Source: Zingiber officinale (taxonomy: Eukaryota > Streptophyta > Magnoliopsida > Zingiberales > Zingiberaceae). Taken from it: a stretch of 64,000 nucleotides of DNA. The position numbers were made by a program, and so were the translations under genes. The notes under the pieces are model-generated. The model saw only the letters and a program-made list of their open reading frames with translations, was not told the DNA's origin and searched no databases. The first letter of the stretch is position 1. Each line of letters starts with the position of its first letter. The stretch spans positions 78,879,859 through 78,943,858 of the forward strand of contig NC_055999.1 of the NCBI RefSeq assembly GCF_018446385.1. Direction: 5' to 3'. This document shows, one piece after another, positions 11,880-23,866 of the stretch.

Positions 11880-14315
11880 TGTTGGTTAGTCATAGGAAAA
11901 CATACCGATTTCACTGTACAAAATTTTTTTTTACAAGTATCGAACCTTTCCTTAAATAACCTATTATATTCTTTAGAAGTTAAATTAGGAATTGCAGACG
12001 AAACTTAACATCATTGATTCCAAATTTAACTTATCTGTTCTTAATGGTTTAGATTTGAATCGCAAGCGGAACTTAACACTATTGATTAAAATCCACCTAT
12101 GTTATTAATTTCATTAAATATTAATTTTTAAAATTGGCTTCCAAGACTGCATGGCGAGACACATGGCCTTCTTGGATATGGGAGCAACCACCACCGCCTA
12201 GTCAAAGCCTTTTAAGGAAAACTAATATTTAATTTCCTTAAATAACTCTAGGTTAACCAAAAAGAACAATCGAATCACAAATTCGAAAAAGAAGAAAACA
12301 CAAACTCGAATAATAAATTCGAAAAACTAGATCTAATTGTCTCTTGTATTTAGAATTCTTTACAAAGAAAATAACTAGTATGATGCGGAAGAAAATTACT
12401 AGTTATACCTCTCTTTGTAAGCTAATGACCTCGAGATCTTTTGTCGTATTCCTCGTCTCGCCTTGGACATCGTGTGGGCGACGATCTTCCAAGATGAACA
12501 CCACCCAAAAGTTTTTTCCTCTTCTTCTAAAATCCGGCCAGCACCACCACCAAGGAGAAGAGAGCAAAAGGGAAAAGAGAAGGGAGAGGGTCGGCCACAC
12601 CAAGAAGGTCTCCAAGCAAGAGAATAAGAATTGTGTCTCATGAAGCCCCCTCACCCCTTCTTTTATATTAGTTGCCCAAGGTAAATAAGGAAAGAATTTT
12701 TACAAAAATTAAAATCTTCCTCTAATTTTCCTTTTCCCTTTTAATTTTTCCTTTTCTTTCCTCTTGATTGAATCAATCACCAAAATTAATTGATGATGAT
12801 TTTATTTTAATTATGGCCGGCCCCTTGCTTGGGCACCAAGCAAGGTGGCCGACCACCTCATCAAGAGAAAACGAAATATATTTTTTAAAAATTTTACAAG
12901 AAGAAATCTTCTTATAAAATTTACAAGCTCTCTTTCCTAAAGTAGAAGTTAAAAAAAGAAAAGTTCTAAAAATTAAAACCATGTTTTAAAATTTAAAACT
13001 TCTCTTATAAAATTTTCTTTTTTAACATGATGATAGAAAATTTAAATTTTAAAACTTCTCTTTTTTTTTTTTCTCAACCATGAAGATGGTTAAAAAAGGA
13101 AAGTTTTAAAAACTTTTAAATTCTATTTTAAAACATGTGACCTAATTCAAATAAGAAAAGTTTTTAAATTTAAAATTTCTCTTTTAAAACTCATAGTTTT
13201 CTTCAAAAAGAAGATTTTAAAAATTCAAAACACCCCTCCTATTTGAATTATTCTTGGTCGGCCCCTACATGCTTGGTCACCAAGCAATAGGGCTGACCCC
13301 TATAAAGAGGATGTGGCCGGCCCTTGCTTGGTAACCAAGCATTGGACCGACCCACTTCTTGGACACCAAGAAGAGCCTTACATTTGAATGAAATTGAGGC
13401 TATAATGAGGCTACGACAGGGACCTAGAGGAGAAATTGGTTTTGGACTTCCGATGAGCTTGAATATCCCGTGCTCGCCCCGAACACACAACTCAAGTTCA
13501 TCGATAATAATTCATTCCACTAGAGAGTTATTACTGCACTACCACATCAATCCCAAATTACATTATGGACTTCTTCTTATCATGAGTGTGTCAGTCTCCC
13601 TGTGTTTAAGATAACAAATGTCTATTAATTAAATAAGTTACTGACAATTCATTTAATTAATATCTAGCTTCCAATAGTAGTACCACTCAACTTCATTGTC
13701 ATGTCGGACTAAGTCCACCTGCAGGATTTAACATGGCAATCCTTATGAGCTCCTCTTGGGGACATTCTCAACCTAGATAACTAGGACACAAATTCCTTCT
13801 ATAATCAACAACACACATTATAAGTAATATCATTTCCCAACTTATCGGGCATATTGATTTATTGAGCTAAACCTCACCTTTTGATAAGTCAAAGAAATAA
13901 ATATTAAATATATGTGCTTGTCATTATATTAGGTTTAAGAGCACACACTTCCATAATAACTAAGGTCTAATTCTTTTACTAAGTCAGTACAAAAAGAACT
14001 AATCTAAATGGTCCTACTCAATACACTTAAAGTGTATCAGTGTAATTTATTAGTCAAGATAAATTAATACTTAATTACACTACAACTATTCTGATGGTTT
14101 GTTCCTTTCCATCTTAGTCGTGAGCAACTTGTTTATAATTTATAGAGAACCGACAACATGATCTTCTGAGTGTGACACCACACTCCATGTTATCTACTAT
14201 ATAAATTAATTGAACAATTACATTTAACAAATAAATGTAGATATTGACCAATGTGATTCTTTTATTTCAAAAATAAATGTTTACAAAAGCTAGGCTTTTA
14301 GTATACACTCCAACA
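11880..14315 (-). repeat. 3' LTR of the 11880-22990 copia
   Basis: Direct repeat of 20555-22990 throughout, including a TATA box (minus strand, cttttatatt near 12660) and ggccggcc-containing palindromic pieces near 12815-12850 and 13255-13370. Scattered substitutions separate the two LTRs. Confidence 0.95.
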
Positions 14316-14330
14316 ATCTCCCACTTATAC
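14316..14330 (-). promoter_or_regulatory. Polypurine tract of the copia element
   Basis: On the minus strand gtataagtgggagat ends exactly at the 3' LTR. This is the usual plus-strand DNA primer position and a typical plant copia sequence. Confidence 0.85.
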
Positions 14331-14352
14331 TAAAAGACTAAGTTGTCATATC

Positions 14353-15488
14353 TGTTGGATCGTAGACGTTCGATAGAGGGGGTGAATATCGAAAACCGTT
14401 CATCGATAAGTGATTTAAACGCAGTGGAAAAATTAAGACAATGCAATGCTAACACAAGAACCAATTTTACTTAGTTCGGAGCCTTTGGCGACTCCTATTC
14501 CAAGGCCCGCACACAAGGGTGCTTTCATTGGGCAATTCACTAGCAATTCGAAGAATGTTACAATTAAGAATTACAGGAATGCTAATAAAGAAAATTAATA
14601 CCGACAAACTGAAAAGAAGTAAACTGAAGACAACGCTTTGTCGGAGTAGCCTCAAGGCGTCGCAGGAGCACAGTAGAGAAGAGAGTTCTGAGTTGTTGTT
14701 GAAGCTCTACCTCTGCCCCTTCTTTTATATGAGGCTCGGGGCGCCCCAGATCCTTTCCGGGCACCCTGGTGAGACGTGGCAGGTCCAACCAGCGAGCTTC
14801 ACGTGGCAACGACGTGTTCAAGATAAAAGTTGCCTCCCGGGCGCCCGGACCACCTTTTTCCAGGGATCCGGACGCCCGGACTACCTTTTTCCAAGGATCC
14901 GGGCGCCCGGACCACCTTTTTCCAGGGAACACCTTTCCTGCAAAACAAGGTTAGTCCGAGGCAAATAAATAATGTATATCCTGCAAAACAAAGTGTTAGC
15001 ACAGTTTATAAGTTCAATATAAAAGGTATGACTTAGATTCCGTCTTTCCGAGACCGGAATCTAGTCACGATCTCGACTTAGATATCCGAAATGGATCTAA
15101 GCCGGATCGACGCCTAACGTTCCCTTCCCGGGAACGCGTCCTCACAGCCACTCCCTTCTAGTGACTTACCTTTACTCACCTGCCAGATGTCTGGTCAGCC
15201 CTTCGACCCGTCTGGACTTCTCGCCAAGCGTCCGGTCAGCCCGTCGACCCGCCTGGACTTCTCGCCAACTATTCGGTCAACCCGTCGACTTAGCTGGACT
15301 TCTCGCCAAGCATCCAGTCAGCCCGTCGACCCGCTTGGACTTCGTGCCAGATATCCGGTCAGCCCGTTGACCTGTCTGGACTTATCCTGCACACTCAGTC
15401 AGAGTGTTAGATCACGACAAACCTAACTTAACCTGATTTGTCATTCATCAAAACCTGAGTTAGACCGTTAGTGCTAACCGCACCAACA
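14353..15488 (-). mobile_element. Solo LTR nested in the copia, TSD atatc
   Basis: 1,136 bp with TGTTGG...CCAACA ends, flanked by atatc at 14348-14352 and 15489-15493. It is the same family as the LTRs at 38699-39782 and 46295-47379, in reverse. On the minus strand it shows the 41-bp word-echo units (about 15185-15390), GGGCGCCCGG palindromes (14835-14910), a TATA box (atataaaaga, 14721-14730) and the GGAGCC/GACTCC hairpin (14478-14495). It interrupts the tail of the RNase H frame, so the last 24 codons of that open frame are LTR sequence. Confidence 0.95.
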
Positions 15489-16195
15489 ATATCTATTGTC
15501 ATACATCTGATTCCCATCCCCTCCACATGTCGATCAAAAGCTTTCGCTGGAAGGGCCTTTGTGAAAGGATCTGCCAGGTTATCTGCTGACACAATTTTGG
15601 CGACGACAACTTCTCCTCGCTTGACGATGTCTCGTATCAGGTGGTACTTGCGCTCTATATGTTTACTTGCCTTATGGGCTCGCAGTTCCTTTGAATTTGC
15701 AACTGCACCGCTATTATCACAATAAATTGTGATAATCTTGGGCAAACCAGGAATCACATCTAAGTCCATTAGAAAGTTCCTGATCCACACAACTTCTTTG
15801 GCTGCCTCAGAGGCTGCCACATACTCGGCTTCCATAGTTGAGTCTGAGACGCATTTATGCTTAACACTCCTCCATGCAATGGCTCCACCTCCTAGAGTAA
15901 ATACATAGCCTGATGTAGACTTACTATTGTCCCTATCTGATTGGAAGTCCGAATCTGTGTAACCCACAGGGAGCAAATCATCTGCCTGGTAAACTAGCAT
16001 ATAGTCTCTAGTCCTTCTCAGGTACTTTAATATATGCTTTACCGCAGTCCAATGTTCTTGTCCAGGGTTACTCTGATATTTGCTAACCATGCCCACGGCA
16101 AAACAGATATCAGGTCTCGTACACAGCATTGCATACATAAGGCTTCCTACAGCCGAAGCATAAGGAACTGCCTTCATGTCCTCTATCTCATCTCT
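15489..16195 (-). pseudogene. copia RNase H domain
   Basis: About 225 codons: MKAVPYASAVGSLMYAMLC and RPDICFAVGMVSKYQSNPG (connection region), then RNase H with catalytic acids in YTDSDFQSD, STMEAEYVA and IYCDNSGAV, then KHIERKYHLIRDIV and ADPFTKALPAKAF. The frame runs off into the nested LTR after MGIRCMTIDI. Joined upstream to reverse transcriptase by a frameshift near 16195. Confidence 0.9.
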
Positions 16196-17020
16196 TTAGA
16201 TAAGGCTACTCCATGCCTGAAAGGTAAGAAACTTTTCTTGGAGTTTTGCATGCTTAAAATGAGCAAGGATTGTATCTATATATAAAGTTTGGGATAAGCA
16301 CAACATTCTTTTCTTGCGATCCCTTATAACTTTGATCCCAAGAATGTATGCACATTCTCCTAAGTCCTTCATATCAAATTGTTTGGACAACCATACTCTT
16401 ACGTCTGATAATACCTTGACATTGTTACCAATTAACAAAATATCATCTACGTATAGTACAAGAAATACCACCACGTTTCCATTACACTTCTTGTATACAC
16501 AAGACTCATCCGGACACTGAATAAATCCATATGACTAGATTACTTCGTTAAACCGGATGTTCCAAGATCTTGAAGCTTGCTTCAGTCCATAAATGGACCG
16601 ATTAAGCTTGCACACTAGATGCTCTTTGCCCTTTTCAATGAACCCTTCTGGTTGCTTCATATGGATGTTTTCTTCAAGACTTCCATTAAGGAAAGCTGTC
16701 TTGACATCCATTTACCAAATCTCATAATCCATATGAGCGGCAATGGATAAGAGTATCCGGATAGACTTAAGCATGACTACCGGTGAAAAAGTCTCCTCAT
16801 AATCGATTCCCTCTTTCTGAGTATACTCTTTCGCAACAAGCCTTGCTTTGAAGGTTTCTACCTTCCCATCTATCTCTCTTTTCCTTTTGTAGATCCACTT
16901 GCATCCAATGGCTTTTACACCATCAGGTGGTTCTACAAGCTCCCAGACCTTATTAGAATACATAGATTCTATTTCGGAATTCATTGCCTTTTGCCAAGAT
17001 ATTGCATCTATATCTTGGAG
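16196..17020 (-). pseudogene. copia reverse transcriptase domain, broken
   Basis: Begins near MNSEIESMYSNKVWELVEPP, continues CKWIYKRKREIDGKVETFKA, RLVAKEYTQKEGIDYEETFS. A TAA stop after MDYEIW (16709-16711) sits where CAA is expected. The frame continues to MDVKTAFLNGS, then another stop (TAG for CAG) before SYGF, then the catalytic YVDDILLIGN. Both stops fit C-to-T decay. Substrate would be the element's own RNA; inactive now. Confidence 0.9.
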
Positions 17021-18079
17021 TGCTTCGTCATATGTTCGGGGATCAGGTTCATGTTTATCTGGGATCAAGTCCGAAGACTCTCCCAAAAGCATGAATCTCT
17101 CAGGTTGCCTTACAACCCTCCCACTACGACGAGACACTGTCTCTGGTTGTGTATCATGTGTGAACCGTGTTGCAGTTTCTTGTAATACTTCATCTTGTAC
17201 TGTTGGTACTAAACTAGACGTGTCCTCGCTAATTTCTTCTAGAACAATTTCACTCATGGGCTTATGGTTCATTACAATGATCTTATGGTTCATTACATAA
17301 TCTTCTTCTAAAAATTGAGCATTGGTGCTAACAATGATCTTTTGATTTTTAGGATTATAAAACAAACCACCTTTCGTTCCCTTAGGATATCCCACAAACA
17401 GACAAACTTCTGTATGTGATTCCAACTTGTCAGTATCTCCCTTCAGCACATGTGTTGGACTACCCCATATCTGGATATGATTCAGACTAGGCTTTCGCTC
17501 ATTCCATAATTCCATGGGAGTAGAAGGAACTATTTTAGAAGGTACCATATTCAGAATGTACACTGCTATTTCCAGAGCATATCTCCAAAATGAATTTGGT
17601 AATTCTGAATAACTCATCATCGATCTAACCATTTCCATAAGAGTCATATTCCTTCGTTCTGCCACACCATTCTGTTGGGGTATACCAGGTGCAGACAATT
17701 GGGATTGAATCCTGACTTCTGATAAGTAACTCCTAAACTCTCCAAAGAGGTATTCGCCACCAAGGTCAGACCGTAGTGTCTTGAAACTTTTACCAAGACG
17801 TTTCTCCACATCAGCCCTATATTCCTTGAACTTATCAAAGCATTCAGACTTGCGGCGCATCAGGTAAATGTATCCATATCTTGAATAATCATCTATAAAA
17901 GAGACGAAGTATTCATAACCACCTCTTGCCTGGATAGACATAGGACCACACAAATCAGAATGAACCAGTTCTAACGCATCTTTAGCTCTATACCCCTTGC
18001 CCTTAAAAGGTATCTTGGTCATTTTATCTTCCAAGCAAGATTCACATGTTGGAAAGTTTTTCAACTCTAATGAACCCAA
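17021..18079 (-). pseudogene. copia integrase domain
   Basis: Same open frame as the start of reverse transcriptase (16712-18079, 455 codons). Zinc-binding tail CESCLEDK, then the DDE core: HSDLCGPM, RSDLGGEY (usually RSDRGGEY) and NGVAERRN. All three acidic residues are present. The C-terminal part WGSPTHVLK...CLFVGYPKGTKGG is the usual copia linker. No stop in this stretch, but the element around it is dead. Confidence 0.9.
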
Positions 18080-18639
18080 GAGTCCATCGGCTACAAGCCT
18101 TTGAATCCTACTTAAGTTAATATGACCAAGCCTTAGATGTCAAAGATACGTTTGGTTCATTTCCGAAGGTTCTTTTCTCTTATTAGAGTTAGAAGATGTG
18201 TTATTAATTTTCATATTTTGCTTTGTGCGAGAAATTGGATTTAAAGTGTATAAATTGCCAACCAATGTACCAGAACAGATAATCACCTTATTTCTCTTTA
18301 TAATGACATTATTACTAAAGGAAACAAAATATCCATCCAAATATAATTTAGAAACTGAAATTAAATTCTTTCTAAAACTGGGTACATAAAGACAATTTCT
18401 TAAAATCAAATTTCTATTCCTATCAAATGATAAGTAAACGTCTTCCACTGCAATAACCGCCACCTTAGTAACATTGCCCATGTAGACAGTTATCTCTCCA
18501 TCAAATAGTCGCCGGGTTTCCTGGAACCCCTGTAAAGAATTGCAGACATGATCAGTGGCTCCTGTATCTACACAACAGGTGCTGGTAGATAACACCGCTA
18601 AACACGTTTCAACTACTAGAGTATGAGATATACCTTTAT
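18080..18639 (-). pseudogene. copia aspartic protease and GAG-pre-integrase region
   Basis: Protease active site CCVDTGATDHVC near the start of the 151-codon frame, followed by ITVYMGNVTKVAVIAVEDV and LILRNCLYVPSFRKNLISVS, the standard copia order. A stop follows ...MNQTYL at 18140, and the connection to integrase (LRHLGHINLSRIQRL-like remains) is out of frame. Confidence 0.85.
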
Positions 18640-19453
18640 TGTTCTAGTTCCTACGAGGACAGTCCGCTTTCTAATGTCCAGACTGCTTGCAGATGAAGCA
18701 CTTGCCCTTCGGCTTCTTCATTCCAGCTTTCTGTCCTGTACCTTGAGGTTTATTCACCTTCTTTGCTGAAAATACCTGTTTCTTCTTCTTCTTGCCTTTC
18801 GACTTAGAAGTAGAACAATTTTCAGCATAGTGAATCTGAGAACTGTGACGAAATATTCCTTCTGCTGCCTGTAGTTCTGTCAGAAGTTCCGCCAACGTAT
18901 ACTCTCTTTTGTTCATGTTATAGTTCAGGCGGAACTACTCAAAACTTCTGGGTAGCATTTGGAGAATTATATCGACCTAGGTTTCCCCATCGATTTCTCC
19001 TCTAAGAACTTGTATTTCGTTCAGATAGGTCATCATTTTGAGGATATGATCTCTTACGGGTGTCCCCTCAGACATGCTGGTTGTCATTAGCTTTCTCATT
19101 GCCTCTTGCCTAGCAGTCCGACTCTGGTGCCCAAAGAGTTCTTTGAGATTGTTCATTATATCATAAGCTGTTGGTAAATCTTGATGCTGATGTTGCAATA
19201 CATTTGACATTGATGCCAAAATGTAACACCACGCCATCTCATCAGCTTTTACCCATTTCTTATGATACTCAATCTCCTCTGGGGTAGAGTCACCGTCAGG
19301 TGTATCAGGGCAAGCCTCAGTCAGTACAAACTTATAGCTTTCAGCAGTAAGAACAATGTCTAGGTTTCTTTTCCAATCAATATAGTTTGGACCAGTAAGT
19401 TTATTCTCTTTTAGTATAATGGCTAGTGGATTGAAAGTCATCCTAATAATCAC
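18640..19453 (-). pseudogene. copia gag, broken by stops
   Basis: The N-terminal frame (18977-19453) reads FNPLAIILKENKLTGPNYIDW then ...DEMAWCYILASMSNVL..., a UBN2-type copia gag. It ends in TAG after DGET. The frame continues past a second TAG to MNKREYTLAELLTELQAAEG and a basic stretch, then the zinc knuckle CFICKQSGH, where TAG replaces the Trp codon before KADCP. Three premature stops, all compatible with cytosine deamination on one strand or the other. Confidence 0.9.
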
Positions 19454-20540
19454 AAAAATAAACTTTGGTCAAGACTAAATTTATAATAATATTAATTTCT
19501 CAAACAATACTATTTTAAATTAGCCAACACCTCAAATCACCATGAATATTGCATGCCATGTTGGTGTGGATGTATACCAATTCAACATTTGTAAGAGGAG
19601 GGTGTAACCCATTAATTTTATTATCTTGTCATCCTAACTTTATGACAAATAAAATTAATAGTTGGTTTCACTTTGGTCACACAATACAATAGCAGTGACT
19701 CCGTTGTGGAGGATACTATTGAATGCGTCTAAGTGTATACCATTACTTGATACTAAGTCCATTAAATAGGATTGTGCCCCTTCAGTTGGAGAAGATTACA
19801 CGCTCCTAAATAATTTCCTATAACCATCCATTAAGGAAATTTGATCTAGTGATCCGCAACAAACCCATCCGTTGTGGAGGGAGGCACTCAGAGCCAACAC
19901 GCAAGCTTGTTGCATCACTTACAAATCAGTAATGGAGACCATGGGATTTATTAAAATCCCTCTCCCACTTACTTATTTAAAATGAGGAATTTTAAACTAT
20001 CCTAGTATACATCACATGCATACACACACATCACAATAAATAAAAACAATAAATATGGAAATTATTTTCCAACTATTATGGCCTTTTTCTGTTACTGTCC
20101 TATATGTGCTCCAACCCTAGCTGCTACCATCTTTAGCCACCGCCATCGGGTCGAATCGTCGCATCCATTCTTGCTTCTTATTCCGCTGCGCCTCTGGTGC
20201 TCCAAAAGTAACACGCCTCGTAAGAATCCGATCTGCGATAAAAATAGAATTTTACATATATCGATCCTATATTTCACGAGGGAATGTACATGTATTCTAG
20301 ATCGAACAAAAAATAAAATTCTCAAAATAATACAGCTCCTGCTGTATTTGATACATACAATCATGCACACAAAATAATGCCCTTGACATGTCCAAGGGTC
20401 CAATCACACACAATATCTAAAAGTCATAATAGTTGGAGCCTGCAACCAAAGAGTTAGCACATCCTACTATTATCCTGCCTAAATTATGTATGACATGTGC
20501 ATAACCTATTTGAATTCTAAACACACAAAGGCAAACCCTA
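19454..20540 (-). other. copia untranslated leader
   Basis: About 1.1 kb between PBS and gag. No domain seen; two ~100-codon overlapping frames at 20078-20403 on opposite strands have no recognisable content. Confidence 0.6.
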
Positions 20541-20552
20541 GCTCTGATACCA
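20541..20552 (-). promoter_or_regulatory. Primer binding site, initiator-Met tRNA
   Basis: gctctgatacca on the plus strand is the reverse complement of TGGTATCAGAGC, two bases from the 5' LTR end. Confidence 0.95.
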
Positions 20553-20554
20553 AT

Positions 20555-22990
20555 TGTTGGTTAGTCCTAGGAAAATGTACCGGTTCCACTGTACAAAATT
20601 TTTTTTTACAAGTGTCGAACCTTTCCTTAAATAACCTATTGTGTTCTTTAGAAGTTAAATTAGGAATCACAGACGGAACTTTACATCATTGATTCCAAAT
20701 TTAACTTATCTGTTCTTAATGGTTTAGATTTGAATCGCAAGCGGAACTTAACACTATTGATTCAAATCCACCTATGTTATTAATTCCATTAAATATTAAT
20801 TTCCAAAATTGACTTCTAGGACTGCATGGCGAGGCACATGACCTTCTTGGATATGGGAGCAACCACCACCGCCTAGTCAAAGCCTTTTAAGGAAAGCTAA
20901 TATTTAATTTCCTTAAATAACTCTAGGTTAACCAAAAAGAACAATTGAATCACAAATTCAAAAAAGAAGAAAACACAAACTCGAATAATAAGTTCGAAAA
21001 ACTAGATCTAATTTCCTCTTGTATTTAGAATTCTTTACAAAGAAAATAACTAGTATGATGCGGAAGAAAATTACTAGTTATACCTTCTCTTTGTAAGCTA
21101 ATGACCTCGAGATCTTTTGCCGTATTCCTCGCCTCGCCTTGGACGTCGTGTGGGTGACGATCCTCCAAGATGAACACCACCCAAAAGCTTCTTCCTCTTC
21201 TTCTAAAATCCGGCCACCACCACCACCAAGGAGAAGAGAGCAAAAGGGAAAAGAGAAGGGAGAGGGTCGGCCACACCAAGAGGGTCACCAAGCAAGAGAA
21301 TAAGAATTGTGTCTCATGAAGCCCCCTCACACCTTCTTTTATATTAGTTGCCCAAGGTAAATAAGGGAAGAATTTTTACAAAAATTAAAATCTTCCTCTA
21401 ATTTCCCTTTTCCCTTTTAATTTTTCCTTTTCTTTCCTCTTGATTGAATCAATCACCAAAATTAATTGATGATGATTTTATTTTAATTATGGCCGGCCCC
21501 TTGCTTGGGCACCAAGCAAGGTGGCCGGCCACCTCATCAAGAGAAAAGGAAATATATTTTTTAAAAATTTTACAAGAAGAAATCTTCTTATAAAATTTAC
21601 AAGCTCTCTTTCCTAAACTAGGAGTTAAAAAAAGAAAAGTTTTAAAAATTAAAACCATGTTTTAAAATTTAAAACTTCGCTTATAAAATTTCCTTTTTTA
21701 ACATGATGATAGAAAATTTAAATTTTAAAACTTCTCTTTCATTTTTTCTCAACCATGAAGATGGTTAAAAAAGGAAAGTTTTAAAAACTTTTAAATTCTC
21801 TTTTAAAACATGTGACCTAATTCAAATAAGGAAAGTTTTTAAATTTAAAATTTCTCTTTTAAAACTCATAGTTTTCTTCAAAGAGAAGATTTTAAAAATT
21901 CAAAACACCCCTCCTATTTGAATTATTCTTGGTCGGCCCCTACATGCTTGGTCACCAAGCAATAGGGCCGGCCCCTATAAAGAGGATGTGGCCGGCCCTT
22001 GCTTGGTCACCAAGCATTGAACCGACCCACTTCTTGGACACCAAGAAGAGCCTTACATTTAGATAGACTTGATGCTATAATGAGGCTACGACAGGGACCT
22101 AGAGGAGAAATTGATTTTGGCCTTCCGATGAGCTTGAGTATCCCGTGCTCGCCCCGAACACACAACTCAAGTTCATCGATAATAACTCATTCCACTAGAG
22201 AGTTATTACCACACTACCGCACCAATCCCAAATTACATTATGGACTCCTTCTTATCTTGAGTGTGTTAGTCTCCCTGTGTTTAAGATAACAAATGTCCAT
22301 TAATTAAATAAGTTACTGACAACTCATTTAATTAATATCTAGCTTCCAATAGTAGTACCACTCAACTTCATTGTCATGTCGGACTAAGTCCACCTGCAGG
22401 ATTTAACATGGCAATCCTTATGAGCTCCTCTTGGGGACATTCTCAACCTAGATAACTAGGACACAGATTCCTTCTATAATCAATAACACACACTATAAGT
22501 AATATCATTTCCCAACTTATCGGACATATTGATTTATCGAGCTAAACCTCACCCTTTGATAAGTCAAAGAAATAAATATTAAATATATGTGCTTGTTATT
22601 ATATTAGGATTAAGAGCACACACTTCCATAATAACTAAGATCTAGTTCTTTTACTAAGTCAGTATAAAAAGAACTAACCTAAATGGTCCTACTCAATACA
22701 CTTAAAGTGTATCAGTGTAATTTATTAGTCAAGATAAACTAATACTTAATTACACTACAACTATTCTGATGGTTTGTTCCTTTTCATCTTAGTCGTGAGC
22801 AACTTGTTTATAATTTATAGAGAACCGACAACATGATCTTATTAGTGTGACACCACACTCCATGTTATCTACTATATAAATTAATTGAATAATTACATTT
22901 AACAAATAAATGCAGATATTGACCAATGTGATTCTTTTATTTCAAAAATAAATGTTTACAAAAGTTAGACTTTTAGTATACACTCCAACA
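20555..22990 (-). repeat. 5' LTR of the copia element, with promoter
   Basis: 2,436 bp, TGTTGG to CCAACA. Minus-strand TATA box tataaaag at 21336-21345, so transcription would run leftward. Paired with 11880-14315. Confidence 0.95.
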
Positions 22991-22995
22991 CATGG

Positions 22996-23861
22996 TAAAA
23001 TGTATCTTTAAAGGGCACCTTGACAATTGAGATGACTGATGAGCGCAATCTGTCACACCCACAAATCAAATTAACAAATTATATCCACTGAACCCCTTAA
23101 CTACACAATGATATTATAATAACGAGCCCAGGATCGAATCTCTCGAGGAACTAACGGTAGGATATAATCTAGGATTGTATGTTATTCCTATTTTTGGGGT
23201 TTTTAACATGAAAATGGGGGTTTTAGCTTTGAATCTAAATCTAACAAATGAAAAGCACAGTGAATAAGAAACTAATCTAATGCATAAATGAAATCCACCT
23301 AGATGCCAACAATCAATCAAGAGCACATTGTCACCTTACGTTATGAGTAACCATCAACACACTTTAACTAAGAATGAAATAACAAGACACAATTAAATCT
23401 AATCTTAAGCATAGAATAAAATAACAAGACATAAGATAAATCCGATCTAAAGCACCAATTTAAACCCTAGCTTAAACTTAACAACCTAACAATTAACCAA
23501 GCACAAATTAAACACAAATTAAACTTCAACAAGGAAAAGAAATGCTAGATTGCAGTGATAAAAACATAACAAAATTAGAATAAACCTGTTCTAGATAAAA
23601 AAAACAGTAATAGCATGAAATAAAATGATTACCGTTCCAATCTCACAATCAATCTAAACAAACTTCACACTCTTGTCGTCACACAAGTGGTCGGAGATGA
23701 GAACACCCAACTCCGGTCATCAGTGAAGAATCTCAGCTCGAAATTGCTTAGCTACACTAGAGGAACGCCTCCGATAAGCTGGAAACAACCCAAAACCTAT
23801 GATATGGCCGAAAATCTGAAAGTCTGCAAATCTGGAACTCTGAATCTGGATGAGAGCTGTG
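22996..23861. other. Non-coding host DNA around the solo LTR
   Basis: Sequence such as ggatcgaatctctcgagg suggests the non-coding internal part of an older retroelement, but no domain is present. It resumes at 25195-25300 past the solo LTR. Confidence 0.4.
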
Positions 23862-23866
23862 GATTG

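Larger units (their letters stand above)
11880..22990 (-). mobile_element. Complete Ty1/copia element with nested solo LTR
   Basis: Two LTRs of equal length (2,436 bp) in direct orientation, TGTTGG...CCAACA ends, target duplication catgg at 11875-11879 and 22991-22995, PBS for initiator-Met tRNA next to the right LTR and a polypurine tract next to the left one. Reading right to left the internal order is gag, protease, integrase, reverse transcriptase, RNase H, the copia order. Without the nested solo LTR (14353-15488 plus its 5-bp duplication) the element is about 9.97 kb. Several stops and at least one frameshift make it non-functional. Clade not decided; the LTRs are unusually long for a copia. 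Confidence 0.95.
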
